NCBI RefSeq assembly: GCF_905220565.1
Contig: NC_059423.1
Span: 2,104,001 to 2,168,000, forward strand
Direction: 5' to 3'
From: Melitaea cinxia
Taxonomy: Eukaryota; Arthropoda; Insecta; Lepidoptera; Nymphalidae
DNA: 64,000 bases
Under the pieces are notes generated by a model that worked only from the letters and a program-made list of their open reading frames with translations, was not told the DNA's origin and made no database searches. The position numbers and the translations under genes were made by a program. Each line of letters begins with the position of its first letter. Position 1 is the first letter of the stretch. Below, in pieces: positions 1 to 11,399 of the stretch.

Positions 1-767
1 ATTTTCAGGCTGTATATGTTTCATACAAACTGTTAACCCCAATTAAATCCCCTTAGCGGTGGAATATCGTAAAATCTGTTCTTAGCGGACGTCTGCTAAC
101 TATAATTTGCCTCCCTGCCAAATTTTATCTTTGTCCAACCTGGATGGATAGACCATCCAGCGGTTTTTGAGTTCTCGTGATGAGTAAGTTAGTGACCTTT
201 CTCTTTTATATATATAGATTACGATGCATTATTTGGACACCTCCTCACCATCTATAGAGCATATATTTTAAATTTCAAGTCTCTTACTTCAAAAATATAG
301 GACTTTCAAACAAACTTCCAACCCCCGTTTTATGCCTTTAAGGGTCGAGTTTCGTAAAATCAGCTTTTAGCGAATATTTACGCCCTATAAGGAACCTACC
401 TGCCAAATTTCAAGTTTGTAGGTGTTATTGTTTTAGAGATTTCGTGATGAGGGAGTCAATCTACCATCCCCCGTTTTAACCCCAAAAGGGAGTTGATTTC
501 TAAAGATACATTATCTGGACACCTTCTCATTATCTATAAGGCATACATTTTAAATTTCAAGTCTCTTACTTTAAAAAACATGGGGCTTTCACACAAACTT
601 CCACCCCCCGTTTTATCCCCTTAGGGGTTGAGTTTCGTAAAATCCGTTCTTAGCGGATGTTTACGCCCTATAAGGAACCTGCCTGCCAAATTTCAAGTTT
701 GTAGGTGTTATAGTTTCGGAGATTTCGTGATGAGTGAGTGACCTTTCGCTTTTATACATATTATAGA
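1..767 (-). mobile_element. Helitron-like non-autonomous element, cut by the window edge, with two ~282-bp tandem units
   Basis: The sequence matches the 17672-18718 part of the larger copy: the segment starting at 'gctgtatatgtttcatacaaa', then two tandem units each starting near 'cattatttggacaccttctc' (about 226 and 508). The right border is ...tatagA|T at 767, the reverse complement of a 5' A|TC terminus. The CTAG terminus lies outside the window. No coding capacity. Confidence 0.65.
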
Positions 768-1094
768 TTATAGATTATAGATATAGATTATAGAAGTATC
801 AGAAATGTTATTAAATTTGTCGCCATTATGGTGTACTCAAAACTAAAAACTGATTAAGAGAGATAATACAAGGTCATTAAAAAAAAGAAGTTATGTTAAA
901 CAGGCGAAAGAGGTATCTAAATATTAATTTATCGGTACCAAGGACTATAAATTTGTGAAAGGATGCTCATTGTCGTGATAAAAAAATCGATATAAATGTA
1001 CTAATTTCTGTGGTTTTACTAACGATTTATTTTAAATGCTAGCTGGTATGACACAATTCTCCCCTAGTTTGAAAAATTTAAGATCTGCTTGACG

Positions 1095-1600
1095 ATCTTT
1101 CCGATGCACGGTTTGGAGACCCACAAGTATACGTAGAGGAAACACGCAGTCCACAAATATTTGTACAAATATGAATATCTGCCCCAAGTGGGAATTGAAA
1201 CTGCGTTCATCGAGGCGACTATTCATACCACTGCACCAAAATTATTGTCAAAAGCTTTGAAAAGAGTTCAGATTTATCACACGGAAAACACTTTTCCTGT
1301 ACAACTCATATATAAAAACTTCCGCGTAATCTTGCCAAATCCGGAATACGATACATATTCATGACGTCAGACGAGTTCAATATGTCACTGACACAAATAA
1401 CAACATGTCCAACAACAGACAATATATGTCATGTCAGATGGATTGATTCAGCCCGTAACATCCCACAGCTGGGAATTGGCCTCTTTCTCCATGTAGGAGA
1501 AGGATTGGAGATAAATCTACCACGCTATGCCACTTCGGGTCGGCGGATATATTCCCTACTACGAGAAACTTGACAACCAGACTGGCCGCTTAACGTGCTC
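1095..1600 (-). repeat. Two fragments of tRNA-headed SINE (Metulj-like) family
   Basis: 1436-1600 reads antisense to the SINE 3' region seen complete at 30674-31020 (cccacagctgggaattggcctctttc, in that family the 'tgggcataggcctctttcc' block). 1095-1240 matches a variant head region also present at 15990-16140 (gagacccacaag ... caagtgggaattgaaac). Several mutations mark these as old copies. Confidence 0.6.
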
Positions 1601-1689
1601 TAACATACACATCAAGTAACTTTCAAAAGTCGCTGTCCTCAGATTAAAACTCAAATTTTGAGATGAATCTTTTACTTGGAACCATTTTT

Positions 1690-2040
1690 TTTTTTGCTTC
1701 ATCATTATCATTACAGCCTATACAGTCCACTGCTGGACTTAGGCCTCCACAAGTTTACGCCAAAAATAACGTGAACTCATGTGTTTTGCCCATAGTCACC
1801 ACGCTGGGCAGGCGGGTTGGTGACCGCAGGGCTGGCTTTGTCGCACCTATGACGCTGCTGCCCGTCTACGGCCTGTGTATTTCAAAGCCAGTAGTTGGAT
1901 GGTTATCCCGCCATCGGTCGGCTTTTTAAGTTCCAAGGTGGTAGTGTAACGGTGTTATCCCTTAGTCGCCTCTTACGGCACCCACGGGAAGAGAGGGGGT
2001 GGCCATATTCTTTAGTACCGTAGCCACACAGTACACTTTT
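1690..2040 (-). repeat. LINE-end repeat, family B, near-full copy
   Basis: The antisense copy begins at the tail end (tcatcattatcattacagcct) and contains the 'ccactgctggac(a/t)taggcctcc' block, 'caccacgctgggcaggcggg', 'cagggctggctttgtcgcac' and 'ccatcggtcggctttttaag' segments, ending near 'gtagccacacag'. In sense orientation the family ends in a (TGA)n tail with variable 5' truncation, as expected of a LINE 3' end. Confidence 0.65.
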
Positions 2041-2235
2041 TTTTTGCTTAAACTAAGTCTAATATAGTCTAAACACTGAAAATATTGATGTAGATATTTT
2101 TATAGCTTCTTTTTATTTGTCTGTTTGTGGGGCTCTGCTTAATTTTGTATGTTATAAAACGTAACTTTTACGTCATGAAATGCAGTTTAAATTCATTAAT
2201 ATCATATAATAAGTTATAGCTATACAATAACATAA

Positions 2236-2530
2236 CTGAGGTAGGGCACAGCAGGAAATTTCTTGCTCAAAATATGGAGCAGCCCGACTGGGGTAGTACC
2301 TCGACCTTAGAGAATATCACAGCTAAATAACACTGTTTTCAAGCAGTATTGTGTTCCTGGTGGTGAGTAAGATGAACAGAGCTTTTGGGGGATTGGGTTG
2401 CCAACGCGCTTGCGCTGCTTCGGTGTTGCAGGCGTCTATAAGCTACGGTAATCGCTTACGAGTACCATCTGGTGAGCCGTACGCTTGTTTGCCGACCAAG
2501 TTATATAAAAAAATAAGCTTTATTTACTTT
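2236..2530 (+). repeat. SINE-A, full-length copy
   Basis: It starts 'ctgaggtagggcacagcagg' and ends 'gccgaccaagttatataaaaaa'. Other copies show the same start and an A-rich end. The head contains 'gactggggtagtacctcgacc', similar to the 5S rRNA box C region. Confidence 0.7.
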
Positions 2531-3100
2531 TCTTAATAAACATCACTTATACAAAAAAAGCCAAAAATACTATTCTAAGTTTATATAGATATTTATCAAA
2601 GTCGCGAGCAAGAGATAGTTCACAAATACTGTAAACGCGAAGTAACTTCAGCCTTCAGTATAATTTAATCGTGTTCCAATCACGCGGTACAACTGAATTT
2701 TACAGGTGTTACAACTTTGACCTACTTACAATTTGGGAGATTCATGCTCTAATTGCGTTGAAGGTAACTCATATCTATCATCAGGCTAATAAATATTAAG
2801 AAAAACACGTAATAAGAGAGTGTTCAAACAACAGCGAAATGTTGCTATTATTTTTTAACGCTTTTTGTTTTTTTTTTTAATTTAAATTCAAGATAGGATC
2901 GTAATGAGTCTTTATTTCTGCCAACAGATTCATAAACATCTTAATATTGTTATCTGTCTTTTAATATATAAACAAATTTAAAAGCATTTTTGTGTTAAAG
3001 ATTAAAACAACTAAAAGATTAAATCGGAGGCTTTGTATTAGTAAATAAAATTAAAAGCAGATTTGAGCTTTTTTCCTATCGACTTTGCAATTAAGTATTT
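2531..3100. other. AT-rich spacer, nothing recognised
   Basis: No ORF, splice-site pair or known repeat was recognised; long A and T runs are present. Confidence 0.5.
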
Positions 3101-3104
3101 TTTT

Positions 3105-3215
3105 TCTTCATCATACATTTCAGCCTAATACAGTCCACTGCTGGACATAGGCCTCCACAAGTTCGCGCCAAAAATGGCGTGAACTCATGTGTTTTGACCA
3201 TAGTCACAACGTAAA
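3105..3215 (-). repeat. Family B LINE-end fragment
   Basis: About 110 bp with the same tail-side terminus (catcatacatttcagccta) and then 5' truncation in sense terms after 'gtgttttgaccatagtcac'. Confidence 0.6.
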
Positions 3216-4110
3216 GCAATGTATATCTTTGACATTAAATAGCAGGATCATTTATGTATATTACAAAAAGAAAGGACCCAAGAATCGTTCCCTGTTGAAC
3301 TCCAAATTTTAATGCACAGCCAGAAGAGTTTTTCGTGTATTGACACGTGTTGAATTTTAATGTTTAAAATCTCAGTTGTAAACTTACCTTTTCGTAGTTA
3401 ACTTATTTCAGAAAGGTGTTAACGACGTACTAACAATACATTAATAGAATTATGACAATATCATAGTTCTCTGAAAACTCTCGCAGAACTAAAATAATTT
3501 TAACTGGAACAAGTCAATAACCCGCAGGAAATTTTACAGGAACACGTGTATTTCGATATCGCAAGATTATTTATAAGTTTTATAAAATTAAAATAAAATA
3601 TAGAATTTTTACTCCTTAAAATTAATCTTGAAAATATAGCCTCAGAAAAACTTCTGGTGTTGCTTGTTAAAAAAGAAAAAAAAAAGCGTAAATTGCTTTT
3701 AAAAATTGATTCAAATTTAGGACGTATCGAGAATTTTAACAATTTTAACTTTAGTACAAGTTATGTTTTATACCATGAAACAACTAGTATCAGAAGTAAA
3801 TAGATCTATATATTGCAGATATTGTGAAAAAGGAAAGTTTAGGAAAAGTAAATCCTCTGGTTACATTAATACTAAATAAATTTGATCAATTGGAAGCGCA
3901 CAGTCGATTTCACTACTATTAATAATATCTGCAATATACATATTTACGAAGATAATTTACGATTTTGTCAAAATTTATTTCACATGGTTTCATTCGCTTT
4001 TACTAATACATATCCACATAAATTTCCTATGTATGTATGAAGTCTCCGTTGAGTCATGGAGTCGCCCACGCGAAGGGTTCTGTAACACGGTAGCATTTAT
4101 AGATATAGGT
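3216..4110. other. Spacer, no gene recognised
   Basis: Only short shadow ORFs in AT-rich sequence. A ~20-bp word near 3805-3825 (tatattgcagatattgtgaa) is partly mirrored near 3925 (aatatctgcaatata), a weak inverted repeat. Confidence 0.4.
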
Positions 4111-4114
4111 TTAT

Positions 4115-4575
4115 TACAATGAAACTGAGGCCTATCCTCCCGTGACCATGGTTACTGTAAAGCATCCGAAACGTCGGGCATTTAAAAAACTTTATAAACC
4201 GAGATATAATCCGAAAAAGTTGTTTCATTCATCATCATCATCACTTCAGCCTATCGCAGTCCACAGCTGGACATAGGCCTCCACATGTTCGCGCCAAAAA
4301 TGGCGTGAACATGTGGCGTGAAATGTATTTTGCCCATAGTCACCACGCTGGGCAGGCGGGTTGGTGACCGCAGGGCTGGCTTTGTCGTACCGAAGACGCC
4401 CGTCTTCGGCCTATATATTTCAAAGCCAGCAATAGGATGGTTATCCTGCCATCGGTCGGCTTTTTAAGTTCCAAGGTGGTAGTGTAACTGTGTTATCCCT
4501 TAGTCGCTTCTTACCACACCCATGTTTCATCATAATGAGTGAAATTCGCGTAAACATTAGAAAACAATATACTTT
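4115..4575 (+). repeat. Repeat C, interrupted by a family B insertion
   Basis: 4120-4222 (cctcccgtgaccatggttac ... gaaacgtcgggcat) and 4531-4575 (cataatgagtgaaattcgcg) are adjacent in the uninterrupted copy, which lies in inverted orientation at 18840-19000. The two halves are separated here by the insertion 4229-4522. Confidence 0.65.
4229..4522 (-). mobile_element. Family B LINE-end insertion with 8-bp target duplication
   Basis: It is flanked by tgtttcat at 4221-4228 and again at 4523-4530; the target site is recognisable because it lies in repeat C. It contains the usual blocks from the (atc)n tail side to 'ttagtcgcttcttacca'. Confidence 0.75.
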
Positions 4576-4967
4576 TACTGATATAACAAATAAAATCGGT
4601 AATAGACCTGATCATGAGTCTTCATTGATCATACAGATGTTTTTATGGTGTGTATTTATGTTGTGTGTCTTTAGGCCCATATCTCGGTATAGTTGAGTTA
4701 AAGACTTTAATGATTATTGATATGATTTAATGAGTAGTTCGTCGGTTTGAACGATCTCAGTGATAGACAGACAGCAGAATTTTAGTAATAGCGTTGAAAT
4801 ACTTTGTGTCAAATTTAAATATTAAAAATTTTAATATTTAAATAGTAATATCTGGTCTGTAGGCACAATTATCTGCTCCTGAATTGAAATTTTGATTGAA
4901 ACTCCGACTCTCGGTAATTTATATATGTATCTGTTACCTAAATGATTATGTATTTTATTTCTCAAAT

Positions 4968-5027
4968 CACTCATCATCATCACTTCAGCCTATCGCAGTC
5001 CACTGCTGGACATAGGCCTCCCCAAGA
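4968..5027 (-). mobile_element. Severely 5'-truncated family B insertion with 9-bp target duplication
   Basis: A 60-bp insertion containing only the tail and the 'ccactgctggacataggcct' block, flanked by ttctcaaat at 4959-4967 and 5028-5036. Confidence 0.75.
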
Positions 5028-5526
5028 TTCTCAAATAAATATATAAAAAACTGGGATATTTAGAAAAGCTGTTACCAAAGTCGATAAAATTAAGTTACTT
5101 AAGAAACAAACGATAGTATGTTTTTCTCTATTACATTAATGCTCACAAGAATAATCTCCACCTTCTTCTCTTTAAACCCGTGTCGCGACTAGAGGAATAT
5201 ACCCGATTATATGTCTATGTTAATATAATTGGCCAGATCATAAAAAACCGCCATTCCATGACTTTGCCAATAATATGACTAACGAAAAATGAAAGATGAC
5301 CTATGAAGCATGAAATTCCGTGGAAATTCATGATATTGCCAATTTAATGGTCAGACAAATATATCTGAGACAGTCCAGTTACCTGGAGTCGAATGTCAAT
5401 GGCCGACGATATATTTGCCATTTAAATAGGTCGCCTCGAGTCTTTGTTGCCCGGACGCTGGTTATTGTATCTGTGGTTTTTATTTACATTATATATATTA
5501 TCTATAAATGAAATGTTTGCGGTATT

Positions 5527-5606
5527 TGACGACGCGTCGGCGCAGCGGTATAAAACACTGGCTGTTGCTCTAGCGGTCGCGGGTTCGATTCCCGCTCACG
5601 ACAGAC
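5527..5606 (+). repeat. tRNA-headed SINE head fragment
   Basis: It resembles the head of the 30674 copy: 'gtcggcgcagcggtata' near an A box and 'gcgggttcgattcccgc' as B box, followed by 'acgacagacattt'. It breaks off where an antisense SINE-A copy starts. Confidence 0.55.
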
Positions 5607-5611
5607 ATTTA

Positions 5612-5685
5612 TTTTTTTTATATCACTAGGTCGGCAAATAAGCGTACGGTTCACCTGATGGCAAGATGATTGATAGATGTGTTCC
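5612..5685 (-). repeat. SINE-A (antisense), tail part, split by the LINE insertion
   Basis: 'tatatcactaggtcggcaaa' through 'cacctgatggcaag'. The remainder resumes at 7812 ('gattgccgtagcttatagac'). Confidence 0.65.
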
Positions 5686-7776
5686 TAAAGAAAAGTAACT
5701 CTAAATACATCACGTTATAATTATCCGACATGGTTCACACCTGAGATTATACGTAATATTAAAAACAAGTATTTTCATTTAAAGAAATATAAGCGCAGCG
5801 GGCAGGAATTCAATAGAGAAATGTTTAAGTTTTATCGAACAATGACAAAATTTTTAATTAAGAGTGCTTTTTCAAATTATGTACATACATTGGAAATTAA
5901 CTTGAAAGATAATCCTTCTAAATTCTGGGACTTTGTTAAAAATCAGCGTGCATCTAATAATTTATGTACAGACTATGAGATTAATGGAAATGTAGTTTCG
6001 GGATTAAACGCTGCTAATGCTTTCGCAACCTATTTTAGGTCGGTATTCCTAACCGCAAAACCTAGATTAGATATGAATGAAATTTGTTCAGTGCCTGGTA
6101 TCCCATTAGCGTGTGTTTCTGTAAATTACATATCTGAGGCTGACATCTGTACTGCAGTTCGGCGCCTTAAGCCCCGTTCGACAGTAGGTCCAGATGGTGT
6201 TCCTTCATATCTTATAAAGGACTGTCTGTCTGTTTTTCAGGGCCCTCTTCACTTTATCTTTAATCTGTCACTATCATCCGAAAAATATCCCACTGCTTGG
6301 AAATTATCTCGAGTAACACCAGTTCTTAAGAGTGGTAATAAATCTAGAATAGATAACTATAGACCTATAGCTATTTTATCAGGCTTTGCAAAAGCTTTGG
6401 AAACAATATTAAATTGTCATATCACTGCTCAAATCCAGTCCCGACTGTCAGACTCACAGCACGGTTTTCGCGCCCGCCGCTCAACTACCACGAACCTTAT
6501 TAATTTTACCGACTACAGTGCAAGGGCTTTAGACAGAAGAAAACAAGTTGACGTTGCCTACTTTGACTTCCAAAAAGCGTTTGACCGCGTAAATATTGAT
6601 ATTCTTCTAAATAAGTTTTCAAAATTAGGTTTCTTTGCAAATTATTTCACAAACCGCGTTCAATACGTCCATCTTGGGTTTTATCAGTCTGATCCATACT
6701 TTGTACTTTCTGGTGTAAGCCAGGAAAGTACTTTAGGTCCTACCCAATTTCTCATCATGATAAACGACCTTCCAGAAGTACTCAAAAGAACCCAATGTCT
6801 GATGTTCGCTGATGACCTAAAGTTGTTTATGACTATCGAAGGCAATACTGATTGCGATGCGCTTCAAAATGACATACATAATGTTTGTGCCTGGAGCAGA
6901 GACAATCAATTAGCATTTAATACATCTAAATGTAAAATTGTAACGTATACTCGGTCCCATTCCCCGATCTCCTTCACGTACACCGTCGACGGCGAAGCTT
7001 TATCTAGAGTAGATAGAATACGTGATCTAGGTATAATCTTTGATTCGGCGTTAACGTTCAATCACCACATTAAATTGACGTGTTAAAAAGCGTACAAAGC
7101 ACTTGGGTTTGTTATAAGACAATCGGCAAGATTTTCTAACAAAGAATCAATTTTAATATTATAATTTGCTTTTATTCGCAGTACATTGGAATACAATGCT
7201 TTAATTTGGAATCCACACGAAAAACTTTATAAAACCTTAGTTGAGCGAGTGCAAAAAAAGTTTGCCCGTTATTTGTTCTTTAAACTCTATGGTTACTATC
7301 CTTATTTGTATCCCTCTCTTTATGTGAATGGTATGGTGGGCTTGGATACACTTGAGCTAAGGCGAAAGTGTGCCCTTGTGCTCCACTACTACCATTTACT
7401 AAATAATAAAATAGATAACCCTACGACATTAGGGACATGTGGTATATGCGCACCGCGCTGTGCGGTCATGAGGCGCTCCCGGCCTGTTCGCGGTGGAGTG
7501 TGTGCGGACGCAAGCGGCTCAGAGCGCCCCAACGCAGTCAGCCCTTCGCTTACTTAATAATATGTTGGCCTCCAATAGTAGTATTGATATATTCGCTATG
7601 AATTGTCAGAATTTGTTAAATCTTGCTTTAAGTATTTAAAATTATGTTAATGTGTATACTCGTATTATAAGATAAATTGTTATTTCTTTAATGTATTTGT
7701 TGTAGTGTTATTTATTTATGCTTGTTTATTGTACGCCTTGGTTGTAAACTGTAAGTGCAATAAATGTAAACTGTAA

Positions 7777-7811
<35 letters not shown>
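5686..7811 (+). mobile_element. 5'-truncated LINE insertion with (TAAA)n tail
   Basis: The element begins abruptly inside ORF2, covers the RT region and a short 3' UTR, and ends in a TAAA microsatellite at 7774-7811. It interrupts a SINE-A copy: that SINE's consensus runs across the two flanks (5615-5680 before, 7812-7860 after). The flanks share a similar short sequence (aagatgatt against aagagatt), a probable degraded target-site duplication. 5' truncation with a 3' microsatellite tail is the normal product of target-primed reverse transcription. Confidence 0.82.
5689..7557 (+). pseudogene. Degenerate non-LTR retrotransposon reverse transcriptase (jockey/CR1-like ORF2 C-terminal part)
   Basis: The frame is open from about 5689, upstream of the first Met at 5821, with YPTWFTPEIIRNIK typical of the linker before the RT domain in jockey/CR1-type ORF2. 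RT motifs are in order: GPDGVPSYLIK, a YRPIAILSGFAK block, motif A AYFDFQKAFD (Asp at 6565-6567), motif B GVSQESTLGP (the family usually has GVPQGS, so two positions are altered), and motif C FADDLKLF (Asp pair at 6811-6816). Two in-frame TAA codons (7084-7086 and 7162-7164) interrupt the C-terminal region, which continues in the same frame from 7186. The frame is lost near 7430. No endonuclease domain is present, so the copy is 5' truncated and inactive. Confidence 0.9.
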
Positions 7812-7865
7812 GAGATTGCCGTAGCTTATAGACACCTGCAACATCAGAAGTATCGCATTATTATA
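7812..7865 (-). repeat. SINE-A (antisense), continuation after the LINE
   Basis: 'gattgccgtagcttatagac acctgcaac' continues the copy started at 5612; it then decays. Confidence 0.6.
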
Positions 7866-7899
7866 GCCAATAGCATAATAAAACAAGCCTAAGTAAAAA

Positions 7900-8180
7900 A
7901 ACGACTATGTTTTAGACCACACGACTGAAGTAAGGCTTCTTTAGTTGTCCGAGTCCCTACATTAATATACGAAATGTAGCACTCTCTCTTTCTATCTTTA
8001 CTAACTTTCGAACAATAATTACTAATTTTATAGATGTTATAAAAACGATGGCGCACAAACCTTACAACGTTTTCGTTTGCCAGGCTTCCAAAAAGTTTAC
8101 ATATTTCGTATTACTTTATAAAAAAAAAGTAATGTAATATTTTATCATCTTACATTTATTGATATTTTGATTGATTTGCA
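7900..8180. repeat. Fragment of repeat D (gttttagaccacacgactg family)
   Basis: 'ttttagaccacacgactgaa' with a following 'cgaaatgtagcactctc' resembles 32645-32720, where the block is longer. An inverted copy of the family's other end is at 55345-55490. Confidence 0.4.
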
Positions 8181-8294
8181 ATGTGCTTAAATATGTTAAC
8201 GTATACCTATTCAATACTGGATAGTGGATATAATTTATTATGTATTTTTACTTATGTGTCACAAAATACACTTAGAGTTTATTTACATGATATG

Positions 8295-8450
8295 AAGCGT
8301 CTTAGGTGCGACAAAGCCAGCCCTGCGGTCACCAACCTGCCTGCCCAGCGTGGTGACTATGGGCAACACACATAATACATGCCATTTTTGGCGTGAACTT
8401 GTGGAGGCCTATGTCCAGCAATGGACTGCAATAGGCTGAAATGATGATGT
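8295..8450 (+). repeat. Family B LINE-end, sense copy
   Basis: 'ggtgcgacaaagccagccct' to 'gcaataggctgaaatgatga' with the TGA tail at the 3' end. Confidence 0.65.
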
Positions 8451-8849
8451 AGTGCTGTTATTATAGCTTGCTTACAAAATGTGTGATCATTTTAGTAGCC
8501 TGGCAGAGAAAAACGTAACGAAGTTTGTGCGCCTCTTTTTTGCTAATCTAGAGCAAAGAAATCTGAGAATTTCTCCCAAAATGTGTCAATGTTTTATTAC
8601 CTATACATTCAAGTATTTCATTCTCCTTAAAAAGATGAAAATGTTTAAATTTCAATTATAAATAAAACGCAACACTTAATTTCGTATGTTATTGTAAAAA
8701 TAGCATCTAGATAGCATAAAGAACTGAAACGTCTCTGAAGGTCGGTTCAAGGTCGGATATTACATTTTTATCGGATTTTATTATTATGAAGTATGAGATT
8801 TTTCAAACTTTATTTTTGTAATTCTATTTCGATTTTATGGTGAAAATCA

Positions 8850-9170
8850 TAACACGGTACGGTTCATCTGATGGTAAGCGGTTACTATAGCCTATAGACA
8901 ACTGCAATACTAGGAGTATTGCAATCGCGTTGCTTACTCTACCATTCCCGAGGAACTCTGGCTACCTTACTCACGACAGGAACGCAAAAGCAAAAACTCG
9001 AAAATAGTTGGACAGTTCACTGTTTTTTTTTTTTAGAATTTTTTAATACTTTATAGAAGGTTTGTTTTATTGAAGTTTTGGCACAGTGTCTCAGCTTGAC
9101 AGATTACAGACCACAGCTAAATCATATTGCACTCAAGTAGTGTTAAGTTCCTCTGGTAAGTGAGGTGGAC
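8850..9170. repeat. Two decayed SINE-A fragments in opposite orientation
   Basis: 8855-8990 reads antisense (ggttcatctgatggtaagcg ... ctcacgacaggaac). 9090-9170 reads sense (gattacagaccacagctaaa ... gtaagtgaggtgg). Many substitutions. Confidence 0.5.
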
Positions 9171-11040
9171 AGAGAGTGTGAACTAATAGTAGGAATTAAA
9201 TAAGCATGAAAGTCACACGAAGTTAAAAATAACCTCACATAATTTGATTGTTTTCACAACATTTCAACCAGAACACGACTGTCACGAATTAGAAATATCT
9301 TCGCTGTTACAAAATCGTACTATTTATAAAATTTATAGCGTGTTGAAAATCGATTAAAACTTTAAAACAACGTCTGTTTGTATGCGAAAATAATAGTTAG
9401 TTTTATACACCTAGTTTGATTTATGTAATTTGAATGATTTTTTTCACGGGCCAAGACGAGCCAAAAAAAAAAAAACGAAAAGCACTACCTATCTTTTCTC
9501 GAAGCGCTTCGTCGCTTTTTTGAACCCTCATAATTTGGGTTTGGATTATACCAGATAAACAAAATTCTGGGGATATGATACCAATAGTGGACTTATTAAA
9601 CGTATAAAGTTTCAATTGCATAGCTCTTATACTTTAGATTTTATTGGCATCTAAAAAAGCCCGATTTCGTCACTCACTGATGATCATCAAAATTCTTAGA
9701 GTACTTCCTGAAGTCCCAGAAAGCTGAAATTTGGTATGTAAGCTAGTATTAGTACACAAACAACAAAAAAATTCTAAAACTTGGAACTTTTACCCCCCAA
9801 CCCCTTAAACTAGGGGATGGAAGTTTGTATGAGACTTCCGCAAATTTTGATGCTAGAGGTCTGAAAATTGATATAGGGACTCCTTCTCTACTCCTTGTTA
9901 TAAATAATAATAATAAAATACATAAAAAATAAAAATCGGTTATTAGTTTATGTCGAAAATTTACATTTTGTAATTTTGGTATTTAAGTTTTGACGGAAGT
10001 CACCGTTTGCATATCAGTTCAACATAAAATCAAAAACAGCGTGCTTAAACCGAATATGGTGAAGATTGGATGATATTTATGGTATAAAATGTGTCGGAAA
10101 TAAAATGCAGCTAAAATATTGTCATAAGCAACTTACAAAAAGAAGTGAAATCCCTCCAAAAACATTTTCATGTAAAATGTTGCCAAGACGAGATCATATG
10201 GCTCGCACTGTCAAAAAGTTATCAGATCTCATGTAGAGCCAAGCTTCTAACTCTACACGCCCTAACTCTACAAAGCCTAACTTCACAAACTCTACACCTT
10301 AGTCAAAATATGTGGCTTGGCCGTTACCGCGACGGGGCCAAAATGAAGAGACAGGGGGCAGCATCGCCAGCAGCAGTAGTCCACCTCACCAGCAGTTGTC
10401 ATCTACAACATCGGCCGGTAGTAACGAAACGTTTCTATGACACTTAAAACATTTGTCATCGAATCCATTGGAAACCCCTACCACTAGCGCCATCTATTAG
10501 CCATCTGCTGTGACCACTGCGTCAACATAATCGCAAAGTACAAATGTAAAAGTATTTTAAACACGAATTCCTTTCTAAAAGTGTTTGGTCGACGATTGAC
10601 AAAACACATCAGAATCGCATACAATTGACGTTTAAAAATAAACATTGAACATTTTGTATGCGTACTGTTTTATTATCTGTCCAGTATTGTAAAGGAAATA
10701 AAAATAAATATCTTATATAAGTGGCCTGTATTAAATTGATAACGTAATACTAAAAATAAACGAATATTAAAATAGTTTTATATGTTTCGCATCATTTAGT
10801 TACCTACATCTTCAAAAATATGAACAACGTTAATATCTGTCCGTATGGTAATGACGAAAAATAACTAATTTTAAATTAAGTGTTATGTATGTATATGTTT
10901 ATCTATCAATCCTCAGTATTGTAAAGACTTTTAGGCTGTCATCGTTACCGTAACTGATCCTAACTAAGTTAGAAGAACAAAAGTAGAAAAACATTCATTA
11001 ATTTTTTATAAAAATAAATTGGAACTAACGCGAAAAATGG
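9171..11040. other. Gene-free stretch with an uncharacterised repeat-like block
   Basis: 9660-9900 (cactcactgatgatcatcaa ... ggggatggaagtttgtatga) has the wording of retroelement or Helitron-like tails. 10240-10300 contains a degenerate 'aactctacaaagcctaactt' repetition. The open frame at 10145-10447 has no recognisable domain. No host exon was recognised. Confidence 0.4.
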
Positions 11041-11042
11041 AC

Positions 11043-11270
11043 AAGTATAAGTAAAAGAGGTAAATTAAAATATACCCCATGAAAACCCATACCCTACCAT
11101 ACCTTTGACCCAGCTCAAATCCCTAACGGATGTCTCCAGCCCGGGGGAGCTGGATGTCCGATTTGCACGGACTAAAACCTCTGGTGTGTTACTTCGCTCG
11201 CCTGGGGTGGGATCGAGGGCACGCTAAGCACTTCCACGATCCCGCCGGTATACCTTACCATACCATACCC
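11043..11270 (+). repeat. Probable short interspersed repeat with ACCATACC-rich ends
   Basis: A GC-rich body (ctccagcccgggggagctgg ... ggtgggatcgagggcacg) is flanked on both sides by ACCAT/ACCT tracts (taccctaccatacctt, taccttaccataccatacc). The composition contrasts sharply with the AT-rich neighbours. Confidence 0.45.
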
Positions 11271-11288
11271 TATAGAAAAATCTCAGAT

Positions 11289-11391
11289 CTCATAAAAACA
11301 TGGACAAATGCAGTCCAAATTCTCATAAATTTTATAGGCTCTTATAACTCGGTATGAGAAATTGGTCTGCATTTGTGTATGGTTTTATGAG
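11289..11391. repeat. Palindromic element, 39-bp arms
   Basis: Arms 11289-11327 and 11353-11391 are inverted copies with about five mismatches, with a 25-bp loop between. The core 'tggtctgcatttgt' recurs at 32124, suggesting a dispersed MITE. Confidence 0.6.
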
Positions 11392-11399
11392 GTTCGTGA

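Noticed and set aside
10145..10447. 100-codon ORF with Ser/Leu/Thr repetition.
   Set aside because: The repetition follows a degenerate nucleotide repeat (aactctacaaagcctaactt); no domain or splice context.
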